From Flavobacteriales bacterium (GTDB lineage Bacteria > Bacteroidota > Bacteroidia > Flavobacteriales_E > Vicingaceae): DNA of 64,000 nucleotides. Under the pieces are notes generated by a model, which was not told the origin of the DNA, did no database searches, and was given only the letters and a program-made list of their open reading frames with translations. Position numbers and translations under genes: made by a program. This document shows, piece after piece, positions 50,644 to 59,174 of this stretch (position 1 is the stretch's first letter; the number at the start of each line of letters is the position of its first letter). Location: NCBI GenBank assembly GCA_002706365.1, contig PALM01000030.1, positions 62,001 through 126,000 of the forward strand, in the 5' to 3' direction.

Positions 50644-51887
50644 TTCGTACCATCAAAGAAAAGGTAATGGAAATCCTTTTCGTTCAAATGCTCGTTGGCA
50701 GTATCTATCAGATCTTCGGCTGTAATCTCATCGATTTCTTTCAGAATATCTCCCACCGCCCGTATTTCACCGCGGATCAAGAGATTCTTGGCATAATAGA
50801 GCATTAAAGAAGTGTTGTTTTCGCGAGAAAGGGCTAGCTGTCCCTTCAATTGCTGCTTATAGCCATTGAGCTTAGTAGGACTCAATTTTTTCTCTCTGAG
50901 CTTTTTCAGTTCTCTATGCACTGCCTTTACGCATTTGTCAATATACTTTGGATCTGTACCCAGATAAATGCTGAAAAGTCCGGTATCTGAATAGCTCACA
51001 TAATGCGACTCAATATTGTAGCTAAATCCATATTTCTCTCGCACATTCAGATTGAGCATGGTGTTCATTGCCGGTCCGCCCAATAGATTATTCAGCAGGA
51101 TCATTGGCAAGCGTTTGGGGTGACGAGCGCCATAGACCGACTTCCCCATTACACAATGCGTTTGGTAATTGGCGCGAGGAAGATGGATCTTCTTAACCGG
51201 CTTGTGATTCTCAAATGCTTTGCGATTAGAAGTGGCTGACGGACCAGTTGGAAAAGCGCTAAAATGTTTCTCCAATCTGCCTTTTAGTCGGTCTACTGAT
51301 ATATCGCCAACCGAAGAGATCACCATTTCTTCTGCTCTATACAATCTAGAGGTAAATTCTAATAATTGCTCGCGACTAAAGGACTTCACACTCTTCTCAT
51401 TACCTAGAATGTTGTGTCCGAGTGCATGCCCATCAAACACCTGATCCTCAAAATCGTCGTAGATCTGGTCGGCTGGAGAATCTAAATATACCTTGATCTC
51501 ATCTAGTACCACATCCTTCTCCTTCTCCAATTCTTTTTCAGGAAAGCTGGCATTGAGGCAGATATCGCTGATCAGCTCTAAAGCTCTATCGTAATACTCA
51601 TTAAGGAATGAGGCATAAAAACAAGTAATTTCTTTGGTGGTATAAGCATCTAGATCACCACCTACAGAATCCATTCTGTTCAGAATATGATAAGATCTTC
51701 TATTCTTGGTGCCTTTAAAGATGGCATGCTCAATGAAATGAGCAATCCCTTCTTCACCGGGATCCTCATCCCTACTGCCGGCATTGATCATTAGGCCCAC
51801 ATGAGAAACTGGCCTATTGGTTCTTTTATGTACTACCCTAATTCCGTTCGACAGCTCAAATAGACTGACTTCCTGCTCTATACCCAT
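50640..51887 (-). CDS. M16-family zinc peptidase
   Basis: 415 residues, the size of single-unit mitochondrial-processing-peptidase-like M16 enzymes (M16B). The inverted zinc motif is AHFIEHAIF (His50, Glu53, His54) and the distal glutamate is in KDVVLDEIKVY. The C-terminal half contains GGPAMNTMLNLNVREKYGFSYNIESHY, the R/Y pair that binds substrate. There is no signal peptide, so it acts in the cytoplasm. It degrades peptides; Bacteroidota normally encode a catalytic plus an inactive partner, but only one is here. The gap upstream of its start holds 9-mer repeats (51904-51930). Confidence 0.9.
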   Translation of the reverse strand: MGIEQEVSLFELSNGIRVVHKRTNRPVSHVGLMINAGSRDEDPGEEGIAHFIEHAIFKGTKNRRSYHILNRMDSVGGDLDAYTTKEITCFYASFLNEYYDRALELISDICLNASFPEKELEKEKDVVLDEIKVYLDSPADQIYDDFEDQVFDGHALGHNILGNEKSVKSFSREQLLEFTSRLYRAEEMVISSVGDISVDRLKGRLEKHFSAFPTGPSATSNRKAFENHKPVKKIHLPRANYQTHCVMGKSVYGARHPKRLPMILLNNLLGGPAMNTMLNLNVREKYGFSYNIESHYVSYSDTGLFSIYLGTDPKYIDKCVKAVHRELKKLREKKLSPTKLNGYKQQLKGQLALSRENNTSLMLYYAKNLLIRGEIRAVGDILKEIDEITAEDLIDTANEHLNEKDFHYLFFDGTN

Positions 51888-51903
51888 AAGTGTGCAAAGT
51901 TAC

Positions 51904-51930
51904 GAGTACTTAGAGTACTTGAAGTATTTT
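51904..51930. repeat. 9-mer repeat array
   Basis: GAGTACTTA, GAGTACTTG, AAGTATTTT in exact 9-base phase. It is similar to the CTTGAAGTA array at 17552-17578 (shared TACTTGAAGTA). Confidence 0.6.
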
Positions 51931-51991
51931 AAATGTGCTGATTATCAAACATTAATTAGATTTGGTATAGTTTCAATTACAATCAATAGCC

Positions 51992-53692
51992 ATGTTGAAG
52001 AATCTAAAAAAACTATACTTCCCTCTTTTAATTTTACTCTTCATTTCTTGTCAAAGCCAAGAGAAAAAGAAAGCTGCCGATACTATCTATTTTAATGGTG
52101 ATATCATCACGATGAGTGGTGATCAAGCTGAATACGCTGAAGCAGTAGTGACCAATGATGGCAAGATTGTTTTTGTGGGATCACTTGCTGAGGCGAGAAA
52201 AAGCTATGAGATTCAGAATAAGTCGGATTTAAACGGTAAGACCTTATTGCCAGGTTTGATCGATGGGCATGCACACTTTTCTTCTTTTTCAACACAGGCA
52301 ATAGGCGCACAGATCCTTCCTCCTCCTGATGCAGGAGCTAATAATATTTCAGCTCTTATTGAAATCTTGAAAGCATGGAACACTCCTGAGAATCGTGAAC
52401 TAACTGGATGGATCTTCGGATTGGGTTTCGATGATTCAGTTTTAGAGGAGAATCGCTTCCCTACTAAAGATGATCTCGACCAAGTTTCCACTACACACCC
52501 AATAATGATCATTCATATTTCTGGTCATTTTGCTATAGTAAACTCAAAAGGCTTAGAAGTGTTGGGAATCACTTCAGATACCGAAGCTCCAGTGGGAGGT
52601 GTGATTCGAAAAGACGAAAACAACCAACCAAATGGAGTTTTGGAAGAGCTAGCCGCCTTCCAACATATGATGAAAGCGCTATCTCCAAAAAGTAAAGAAG
52701 CTAAGAAGAAATTCATGGAAGCAGGTCAAAAGATGGCTCTCTCTTATGGATATACTACCGCTCAGGAAGGCAGAGCAATGGAGAACCATGAGGAATTGGC
52801 AAAGGCTGCTGAAGATTCTACTTTCAAACTGGATGTAGTCAGCTATATAGATTATATGTTCGCCGATCCATATATGACTTCGGAATGGAATGACAAGAGT
52901 TATAAGAATCACTACAGAATTGGGGGGATGAAGGTGACCTTAGACGGCTCTCCGCAAGGAAGAACTGCCTGGAGAACTATACCCTATTTGATTCCACCGG
53001 AAGGTGCTGAAGAAAGCTACAGCGGTTATCCGGCAATACCAAACGATTCTATTGTAAAATCGATTTATGCAACAGCTTTTAAGAATGACTGGCAAATCCT
53101 TACCCACGCAAACGGAGATGCAGCAATGGATCAAATGATCCGCTGTATGAAGCCAATTGCAGAAAAATATGGAAATGAGGATCGAAGAAATGTGCTTATT
53201 CACGGTCAATATGCAAGAGAAGATCAATTAGACGACTTCAAAGAATTAGATGTGATTGCCTCGCTATTTCCGCTCCATACCTTTTATTGGGGCGACTGGC
53301 ATAAGCAGATCATTGGCGATAGCTTGGGCAACAAGATCAGTCCAACAAGAACCGCTATGGACAAAGGATTAAAGATCACCATCCATACCGATGCTCCGGT
53401 TGCACTACCCAATCTGATGCGTATGATAGGAATCTCAGTTGAACGAAAATCAAGGTCGGGAGAAGTAATTGGAGCCAATGAAAGACTCACTCCCTACGAA
53501 GCCCTTCAAGCTATTACCATCTGGTCTGCTTATCAACATTTTGAAGAAGATAGCAAGGGCAGTTTGGAGGTAGGAAAGCTAGCTGACTTAGTAATCCTAG
53601 ATAAGAATCCGCTAAAAGTAAAAGAATCTGAGATAAAGGAGATTCAAGTACTTCAAACCATTAAGGAAGGAGAAGTAGTTTATGAGTTGTAG
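51992..53692 (+). CDS. amidohydrolase-family lipoprotein (YtcJ-like)
   Basis: 566 residues. Lipoprotein signal with cysteine in LLFISCQSQ. The amidohydrolase core is clear: TIYFNGDIITMSG start, LLPGLIDGHAHF (metal-binding HxH), further metal residues in ILTHANGDAAMDQM and NVLIHGQY, and the C-terminal HTDAPVALPNLM and ADLVILDKNPLKV. This is the YtcJ/NfdA-type subfamily of metal-dependent hydrolases, often acting on N-substituted formamides or unknown amides. The lipid anchor places it in the periplasm or at the outer membrane. A heptamer-like repeat starts at its stop codon. Confidence 0.88.
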   Translation: MLKNLKKLYFPLLILLFISCQSQEKKKAADTIYFNGDIITMSGDQAEYAEAVVTNDGKIVFVGSLAEARKSYEIQNKSDLNGKTLLPGLIDGHAHFSSFSTQAIGAQILPPPDAGANNISALIEILKAWNTPENRELTGWIFGLGFDDSVLEENRFPTKDDLDQVSTTHPIMIIHISGHFAIVNSKGLEVLGITSDTEAPVGGVIRKDENNQPNGVLEELAAFQHMMKALSPKSKEAKKKFMEAGQKMALSYGYTTAQEGRAMENHEELAKAAEDSTFKLDVVSYIDYMFADPYMTSEWNDKSYKNHYRIGGMKVTLDGSPQGRTAWRTIPYLIPPEGAEESYSGYPAIPNDSIVKSIYATAFKNDWQILTHANGDAAMDQMIRCMKPIAEKYGNEDRRNVLIHGQYAREDQLDDFKELDVIASLFPLHTFYWGDWHKQIIGDSLGNKISPTRTAMDKGLKITIHTDAPVALPNLMRMIGISVERKSRSGEVIGANERLTPYEALQAITIWSAYQHFEEDSKGSLEVGKLADLVILDKNPLKVKESEIKEIQVLQTIKEGEVVYEL

Positions 53693-53747
53693 GAGTTTGG
53701 AGTAAGATGAAATTTCACATTTCATATCCCTTATCTACAAAGCACTG

Positions 53748-53789
53748 TCTAGATTCTAGACTCTAGACTCTAGACTCTAGATTCTTAAT
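53748..53789. repeat. heptamer array TCTAGAY
   Basis: Six consecutive 7-mers: TCTAGAT, TCTAGAC three times, TCTAGAT, TCTTAAT. It lies between the amidohydrolase and the small membrane protein, just before the promoter box at 53800. Confidence 0.85.
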
Positions 53790-53799
53790 CACCTTTTCG

Positions 53800-53807
53800 T
53801 AACTTTG
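53800..53807 (+). promoter_or_regulatory. -7 promoter box TAACTTTG
   Basis: Exact TAnnTTTG match, leader of about 16 bases to the ATG at 53827. Confidence 0.5.
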
Positions 53808-53826
53808 CAGAGCAAAAATCAAGCAT

Positions 53827-54018
53827 ATGAAAGTCGCACTTTTAGCCATCGGATTACTAGCTATTGGATTTATGGGAATTGCCGTGAAGATTCTTTTGAA
53901 GAAGAACGGAAAATTCGCTGGAACATGCGCTAGTAACAATCCTATGCTGAATGAGGATGGCGCTCCTTGCTCTTTCTGTGGAGCAATGCCTGATGAGCAG
54001 TGCCAGAAGGAGGATTAA
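53827..54018 (+). CDS. small membrane protein with conserved cysteine motif
   Basis: 63 residues: one membrane helix (VALLAIGLLAIGFMGIAVKILL), a short basic stretch (KKNGKF) and a soluble tail with four cysteines in GTCASNN, PCSFCGAMPDEQC. Similar short proteins with the CASxNPML...C..C pattern are encoded widely in Bacteroidota, so this is a real conserved gene and not a chance frame. The CxxC plus two further cysteines could bind a metal or an iron-sulfur cluster. The promoter upstream is good. The function is unknown. Confidence 0.78.
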   Translation: MKVALLAIGLLAIGFMGIAVKILLKKNGKFAGTCASNNPMLNEDGAPCSFCGAMPDEQCQKED

Positions 54019-54613
54019 CTTCTACCTCAAAAAATAAAATTCTCTACTTCTTTCAAGGTCGAAGACCGATTGCCGAGTCCGGCAATTTGAAACTTCAAAC
54101 TGGAATCTTCAAACTTCAGTTTATTGTTTTTTCGCATTCATCATCTAACGGTTTTAGCACAAAGGCAAGCTGTGATATTCTGCGCAAATCTGCCTGCCGG
54201 CAGCCAGGAAGCCCAGGCCACAGAAAATCACTGTCTCCACTCTTGCAGGCTAAGCTAGGCCAAATGATCTCCAAGGGGTCCCTTGGAGCTTTTCTCTTAG
54301 CTAAGCCCCCAATTCGCTCCAACAGCAATTTCCTGTGAAGCCGATTATATCTTGCCTTTGGCAAGATTCTACGTGAATGAAAAAACGGCATCTAGAAAAT
54401 TTGCTTGAGAATCAAAGCGAAGCTTTAGTGAGACCGAGAAGTTCTGAGCCCCGCCGAAGAAATCGCTCGGCCGAACTTAAGCTTTGTAAAGAGGCGAGAG
54501 TGAATTTTGTAGAGCCTTGACTTTTTTGGTTCTTTTTGTGTCCAAGACAAAAAGAACAGAAATAGTTTGAATTAAATCATATCAACTACTATAGTTTGAT
54601 AAATCAATTGAAT
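54019..54613. repeat. 595-base intergenic region rich in perfect hairpins
   Basis: No convincing gene; open frames here cover repeats and lack any recognisable domain. It contains a heptamer array (54086-54120), a GC palindrome CTGCCTGCCGGCAG (54190-54203), a perfect 9-bp hairpin CTCCAAGGG/CCCTTGGAG (54269-54288), a perfect 8-bp hairpin ATCTTGCC/GGCAAGAT (54349-54367) and an 11-bp hairpin GTTCTTTTTGT/ACAAAAAGAAC (54529-54557) just before the next gene. Base composition is GC-richer than the flanking genes. Confidence 0.7.
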
Positions 54614-55018
54614 ATGAAAAAAATCATTCTCAGCCTCTTCCTAATTGGCGTTGTAATCACCCTAAAAGCACAAAACCCTGAAGCTGCAGTTCAAGCCAAT
54701 CTAGACGCTTATAATAATCGAGATATTGAAACATTCATGCTCTATATATCTGAAGAAATTGAGATGTATAGAATGGGAGAATGCGAACCTTACTCTACAG
54801 GAAAGCAAGAGGTTAAAAACACTTATAAGAGATATTTCGAAAACTCCCCTAAACTCCATTCAGAGATCAAGAAGCGCATAGTCTATGGCAATAAGGTGAT
54901 CGATCATGAATACATTACAGGAGCCAATGGAAGTGAAGAGGCATTTGAATTGATCCTGATCTATGAGGTAATAGACGGCTTAATTGTAAAGATGACGTCT
55001 ATCCGAAAAACCACCTAA
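54614..55018 (+). CDS. secreted SnoaL/NTF2-like protein
   Basis: 134 residues with a signal peptide (MKKIILSLFLIGVVITLKAQ). The mature part is an NTF2-like cone fold: AAVQANLDAYNNRDIETFMLYISEEIEMYRM, then the short KNTYKRYFENSPKLHSEIKKRI and EAFELILIYEVIDGLIVKM. The SnoaL-like subgroup includes cyclases, ketosteroid-isomerase-like enzymes and binding proteins; no catalytic set can be read. The start is the ATG at 54614 rather than TTG 54596. It stands alone after the repeat-rich region. Confidence 0.78.
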   Translation: MKKIILSLFLIGVVITLKAQNPEAAVQANLDAYNNRDIETFMLYISEEIEMYRMGECEPYSTGKQEVKNTYKRYFENSPKLHSEIKKRIVYGNKVIDHEYITGANGSEEAFELILIYEVIDGLIVKMTSIRKTT

Positions 55019-55106
55019 CTTATGACATCCATAAAAACCTTAAATATTTAGAAATTGTTAAATGTTTCACTTGCTGCATTATCTTTACTCTAAACCAATT
55101 CAGCCT

Positions 55107-55646
55107 ATGCAATCAATCAAGCTAAAAAGATCAAGCCTATTCTTTCTAATTGGAATCAGTATGGCGATGATCATAAACGCCTGCACTCCACCTCAGCAAG
55201 CGGAAAGCAATCTAAAAGTTGAAGCCATCACTAGTGGACCTTTCTTTGAAGGACCGAATTCCTTGATCGCAGAAGAAGAAGTTAAGTTCGACCAATTAAT
55301 TGATGGTCAGAACCTAAGTGCAGATCAACTGAAAAGTGTGAAAATTCAATCAGTAGGAGTTACACTAAGAGCAATGGATAGCCTCGATTTCACTTATTTC
55401 AATGATGCTTCCATCTCTATAGTAAGCCCTGAAATTGATATGATGTCGATCGCAACCATTAATCCTATTGAAAGTGATGGTCAAAGTATTAGTTTGCAGA
55501 CAAGTGAAGAGGCTGAATTGGTCGACTATTTCAAATCTGGCAAATACAGTCTGGTCCTGGATTTGGGCTTAAACCAAGACATCTACATTGGTGAGCTTGG
55601 CGCGACAATTGATATCAAACTGAATGTCGAATATAAAGCACAGTAA
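55107..55646 (+). CDS. lipoprotein of unknown function, first gene of an envelope operon
   Basis: 179 residues from the ATG at 55107, with a lipoprotein signal (SLFFLIGISMAMIINACTPPQ). The mature part alternates beta strands (LKVEAITSGPFFEGPNSL, VKIQSVGVTLRAM, ISIVSPEIDMMSIATIN, YSLVLDLGLNQD, TIDIKLNVEYKAQ), a beta-sandwich. I do not recognise a family. The DUF2147 gene starts one base after its stop and a beta-barrel protein gene follows, so the three form an operon for an outer-envelope function. The frame up to 55062 adds a segment unlike a signal peptide and is not used. Confidence 0.75.
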   Translation: MQSIKLKRSSLFFLIGISMAMIINACTPPQQAESNLKVEAITSGPFFEGPNSLIAEEEVKFDQLIDGQNLSADQLKSVKIQSVGVTLRAMDSLDFTYFNDASISIVSPEIDMMSIATINPIESDGQSISLQTSEEAELVDYFKSGKYSLVLDLGLNQDIYIGELGATIDIKLNVEYKAQ

Positions 55647-55647
55647 A

Positions 55648-56115
55648 ATGAAAAGAATACTTTATACACTATTATTGAGCTCTTTTAGCGTATTGAGTCT
55701 AAGCGCACAAGATGCAAATGAAGCAGACAGATTAGTAGGCATATGGGAGCCTTCTCACGGTAAGGCCAAGATCAAGATCGAAAAGATCGGTGATAAATAC
55801 TATGGTAGGATTGTATGGTTGAGAGAAAAAATAGATCCTGAAACCAATGAGCCTAAAGTTGATAAGAACAATCCAGATGAGAAGCTGAGAAAAACACCTC
55901 TATTGGGATATAGAATTCTAAAAGACTTCACCTACAATGGTGATGATGAGTGGGCCGAAGGAACCATTTATGACCCCGAAAACGGCAATACCTACAATTG
56001 CATTATCAAAATGAGTGATGAGAACACCTTAGACATCAGAGGATATATCGGGATCTCAACTTTTGGAAGAACAGATGTATGGAAGCGCTTGGTAATGCCA
56101 TCACGTAAAAAGTAA
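55648..56115 (+). CDS. DUF2147 secreted protein
   Basis: 155 residues with a signal peptide (ILYTLLLSSFSVLSLSAQ). The DUF2147 core is clear: ADRLVGIWEPSHGKAKIKIEKIGDKYYGRIVWLRE, LLGYRILKDFTYNGDDEWAEGTIYDPENGNTYNCIIKM and LDIRGYIGISTFGRTDVWKRL. It is a small lipocalin-like domain of unknown function found in the periplasm of many Gram-negatives. Start at ATG 55648, directly after the previous stop; the barrel gene follows after 3 bases. Confidence 0.9.
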   Translation: MKRILYTLLLSSFSVLSLSAQDANEADRLVGIWEPSHGKAKIKIEKIGDKYYGRIVWLREKIDPETNEPKVDKNNPDEKLRKTPLLGYRILKDFTYNGDDEWAEGTIYDPENGNTYNCIIKMSDENTLDIRGYIGISTFGRTDVWKRLVMPSRKK

Positions 56116-56118
56116 TCG

Positions 56119-57207
56119 ATGAAGTTCTACTACCTCAAAGTTCTTTTCAGTTGTCTTTTCCTGGCTCTGATACACATTGATTCAACTGCTCAAACTGACT
56201 CTACAGATGAGTTTGAAGATTTTAGCATCTATGATGATCTAGAATTTGCCGATGAGGGCACAAAACGCTTCGCCAATGTAAAAGTGAGCGGCAAGAGTCC
56301 TGACAAATTGATCTCAATTGGCTACGATTATCAAGGAGCCTATGATATCACCGCAGCCGGATTTAGCAACTTTGATGAGTCTACTGAGAAGGTCAATTCT
56401 ACTCAGGGATTTCGATTTGAGGCCAATGTGCCTTTGATCTCAAAAAATAGCATCATTGTTCAAGCGGGTATTCTCTATTGGAACTTCATGTACGATTTTG
56501 AGACTCCTGATGAGGAACTCACCCACCCCCTTCACAAATCGCTTAGCGAGAATGGTTTGAATGTGATCACCTTGCAGCTTAACATTTACAAACCCCTGAA
56601 TGAAAATACCTTTTTACTAGCACGAATCGCGGGAAATATGGCGGGGGATTATCAGCTGGGCGACTTACAGCCGGCCAAATACAATCGTTATGTGATGGCG
56701 GCAGTCTATGGCAAGAAACCCAAAGACAATTTACAATGGGGTATTGGTCTATCCAGAACCTACCGTGCCGGTGAGCTTAACTACCTGCCTGTTGTACTAT
56801 ACAACTGGACCGGCAGTAATCGCAAGTGGGGTATAGAAACGCTTTTCCCAGCATACGGAGATGTGCGTTATAATTTTAGCCCGAGAAGTATGCTTTTCTT
56901 TGGTTTTGATCTGGAAGGTGCAAGTACTCGTATCGGAAATGATAGCGAGTTAGAGGCCCCTTTTAATGACCTAGAACTTCGTCGCGGTGAACTCCGTTTC
57001 CGCTTTAGATATGAGCGACAGATCACAGGATTTCTATGGGTTTCTGCCAAAGTGGGATATCGATACAATTGGTCATTCAATGTGGACCGGGTTCCTGATG
57101 GAGTTGATTTCTTTAGAGGTTTCTTCGGTGATCAGGACTATGTAATGGAAAATGAGCTTACCAATCCGCTTTTCTTCAATATCAGTCTGAACTTGGTTAG
57201 TCCATAG
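56119..57207 (+). CDS. outer membrane beta-barrel protein (DUF6268-like)
   Basis: 362 residues, signal peptide (VLFSCLFLALIHIDSTAQ), acidic linker (TDSTDEFEDFSIYDDLEFADEG) and a barrel of amphipathic strands ending in LFFNISLNLVSP. The conserved strand-loop VVLYNWTGSNRKWGIETLFPAYGDVRYNFSPRSMLFFGFDLEG fits the DUF6268 family of Bacteroidota outer membrane proteins. The function is unknown. Third and last gene of the operon beginning at 55107. Confidence 0.72.
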   Translation: MKFYYLKVLFSCLFLALIHIDSTAQTDSTDEFEDFSIYDDLEFADEGTKRFANVKVSGKSPDKLISIGYDYQGAYDITAAGFSNFDESTEKVNSTQGFRFEANVPLISKNSIIVQAGILYWNFMYDFETPDEELTHPLHKSLSENGLNVITLQLNIYKPLNENTFLLARIAGNMAGDYQLGDLQPAKYNRYVMAAVYGKKPKDNLQWGIGLSRTYRAGELNYLPVVLYNWTGSNRKWGIETLFPAYGDVRYNFSPRSMLFFGFDLEGASTRIGNDSELEAPFNDLELRRGELRFRFRYERQITGFLWVSAKVGYRYNWSFNVDRVPDGVDFFRGFFGDQDYVMENELTNPLFFNISLNLVSP

Positions 57208-57270
57208 ACTTGGTTATCATACAATTGAATTAAAGAATGCCTTATCTTTAGAAGCATAAAGAACCACTCC

Positions 57271-58107
57271 ATGAACGATATCATCATACATCCTACAGAT
57301 TTCTCGGAATGTGCGAATTCAGCACTCAACTATGCTGAAGAACTCTGCTTGTCGTTAAACGCTAAATTGCTTCTGGTTCATTCAATCGACCTTAACAAAC
57401 TAGCTGGTTACGAAGATTCAGGTCATAGCCTATTGAACAGAAGCAAAGAAATTGAAGAAGAGGCGCGTTCAGAGATCACTAAGCTTGGAGAGTCAATTGC
57501 AAAGAAGGGAATCCAATGCAAAGCAAAGCTATACAAAGGCAGTTTACAACAATGTCTACCCACTTTGATTGATGAGATCCAACCAAGATTAGTCTTGATG
57601 GGTACTACAGGAGCGGGATCGCTTAGCAATAGCATTTTTGGTAGCACTACCTATGCAATCGTACAAAGCTCTTCTGCTCCAGTGTTGGCTATTCCTGAGT
57701 TTGGAGAATTCTCTTTATGTAAGAATATTCTACTTGCATCAGACCTGAGCAGATCTAATTTCAACTATTCTATTCTAGATTATTTGAGTAATCTGTCAAA
57801 ACAGATTGGTGCAGATCTTGAATTGCTATATGTTCCCGATCAATCTGATAGCAGTGCTAAGCTAGATGATATAAAAGCAAAATTAAATGAGAAGGGGCAT
57901 GATGGAATTGAAATAGAAATGGCACAAGGACTTGATTATATCAATGCTATTGAGGAATACTTAAAAGGCCATGACACTGACCTTTTTGCAATGATTATTT
58001 CAGATAAGAACGTGCTAGAAAAATTCGTTTTTGGAAGTCTCTCAAAGAAAATGATCCATCATGCAAAGATGCCACTCATGATGATTCCTAGAAAATTAAA
58101 CTACTGA
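57271..58107 (+). CDS. universal stress protein, tandem UspA domains
   Basis: 278 residues with two Usp domains. The first keeps the ATP-binding motif MGTTGAGSLSNSIFGSTTYAIVQSSSAPVLAIP (G-x2-G-x9-G-S type). The second is diverged: FAMIISDKNVLEKFVFGSLSKKMIHHAKMPLMMIP lacks most glycines, so probably only the first domain binds ATP. Usp proteins accumulate under stress. A TATCTTTA box at 57243-57250 gives a leader of about 17 bases. The 3' end overlaps the convergent apbE gene by 7 bases. Confidence 0.92.
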   Translation: MNDIIIHPTDFSECANSALNYAEELCLSLNAKLLLVHSIDLNKLAGYEDSGHSLLNRSKEIEEEARSEITKLGESIAKKGIQCKAKLYKGSLQQCLPTLIDEIQPRLVLMGTTGAGSLSNSIFGSTTYAIVQSSSAPVLAIPEFGEFSLCKNILLASDLSRSNFNYSILDYLSNLSKQIGADLELLYVPDQSDSSAKLDDIKAKLNEKGHDGIEIEMAQGLDYINAIEEYLKGHDTDLFAMIISDKNVLEKFVFGSLSKKMIHHAKMPLMMIPRKLNY

Positions 58108-59138
58108 TTAAGTGTATCTAAAGGGATTTCTTCGACCTTTGCTTGAAGTGCCTGACTCACAAAGAATCCATAGCTTCCATCTTCTTCTGCATAGATCAAA
58201 TAGGCTAGATCGTCTGACTTTTTGAGGAATTCTTTGGCCTTATCTACTCCCATTACCATAAAAGCAGTGGCCAAGGCATCTGCGCGATAACAGTCTTTAC
58301 TGATCACAGTAGCACTTAACAAACTGTGCTGAACCGGATAGCCGCTTTCAGGATCTATAGTATGAGAATATTTCTTCCCATCAATCTCATAAAACTTTCG
58401 ATAATTACCCGATGTAGCCATGGCCGCATCTTCCAGATCAATGATGGCTATCAATTCCCTTCCTTGATTCTCATCTATTGGCCGGTCGATACCAATTCGC
58501 CAAAATTCCCCCTTGGCGTTTCGCCCTTTTACCTTCAACTCTCCTCCTAGCTCCACATAATAATTTTGAATACCATAGTATTCTTCAAGGAGCATACACA
58601 TGAGGTCTATAGAATAACCTTGAGCAATTGCATTAAAGTTCAATACCGAAGCCTTTTGCTTCCAATAGCCAATACTATCACCTAGTTCAAGCTTATCATA
58701 ACCTTTTAAAGCAAGTAAGCTATCTACTTTTGAGCTATCCATAGACTCAGCTTCAGAAAGATCCCAACCCCAGGCGCGGATCAATGGGCCAATGGTAGGG
58801 TCAAAAGCTCCAGAAGTCTCCTTAGTCAACCATTTGGAGTAGGCAGTCATCATCCACAATTTATCATCGTAAGCCACTGTATCACCGGCATTCAATGCGG
58901 TAATAATTGATGAAGTATCATAAGTGGAAAGTGAATGATCAATGCTTTTTAAAAGACTATCCAATCTGCTTGGAAGCTCCGCATATTTCTCTCCAAGATA
59001 CTTTACGGTATAAGTGGTTCCCTGCGCTTGCCCTTGAATAATAAGCTCTTCAATTTGCTTTTTCTCGATTTTAGGTTGACAAGCAATTGTCAGGCTTAGC
59101 GCGATAAGAAGGCCGCTTGCAGTTAGTAGGTTCTTCAT
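58101..59138 (-). CDS. apbE: FAD:protein FMN transferase (ApbE)
   Basis: 345 residues. Lipoprotein signal peptide with cysteine in LTIACQPK, the usual ApbE form. Family motifs: GTTYTVKY near the start, FDPTIGPLI, LNFNAIAQGYSIDLM, YYVELGGELKVKG, AMATSGNYRKFYEIDGKKYSHTIDPESGYP and ADALATAFMVMG (the metal and FAD site). It attaches FMN to Thr of periplasmic proteins such as NqrB/NqrC and RnfG using FAD. It is the last gene of the yaaA-DUF2452-apbE operon; the 24-base gap before it is a heptamer array. Confidence 0.93.
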   Translation of the reverse strand: MKNLLTASGLLIALSLTIACQPKIEKKQIEELIIQGQAQGTTYTVKYLGEKYAELPSRLDSLLKSIDHSLSTYDTSSIITALNAGDTVAYDDKLWMMTAYSKWLTKETSGAFDPTIGPLIRAWGWDLSEAESMDSSKVDSLLALKGYDKLELGDSIGYWKQKASVLNFNAIAQGYSIDLMCMLLEEYYGIQNYYVELGGELKVKGRNAKGEFWRIGIDRPIDENQGRELIAIIDLEDAAMATSGNYRKFYEIDGKKYSHTIDPESGYPVQHSLLSATVISKDCYRADALATAFMVMGVDKAKEFLKKSDDLAYLIYAEEDGSYGFFVSQALQAKVEEIPLDTLNQ

Positions 59139-59139
59139 T

Positions 59140-59174
59140 CCTTAATCCTTAATCCTCTATCCTTATTGCTTATC
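59140..59174. repeat. heptamer array CCTTAAT
   Basis: CCTTAAT, CCTTAAT, CCTCTAT, CCTTATT, GCTTATC in exact 7-base phase. It fills the gap between apbE and DUF2452 and includes the stop codon of the latter. Confidence 0.8.

Noticed and set aside
54000-54391. Two overlapping open frames of about 90-110 codons
   Set aside because: They cover hairpins and a heptamer array, lack a domain or signal peptide and run in opposite directions over the same bases.
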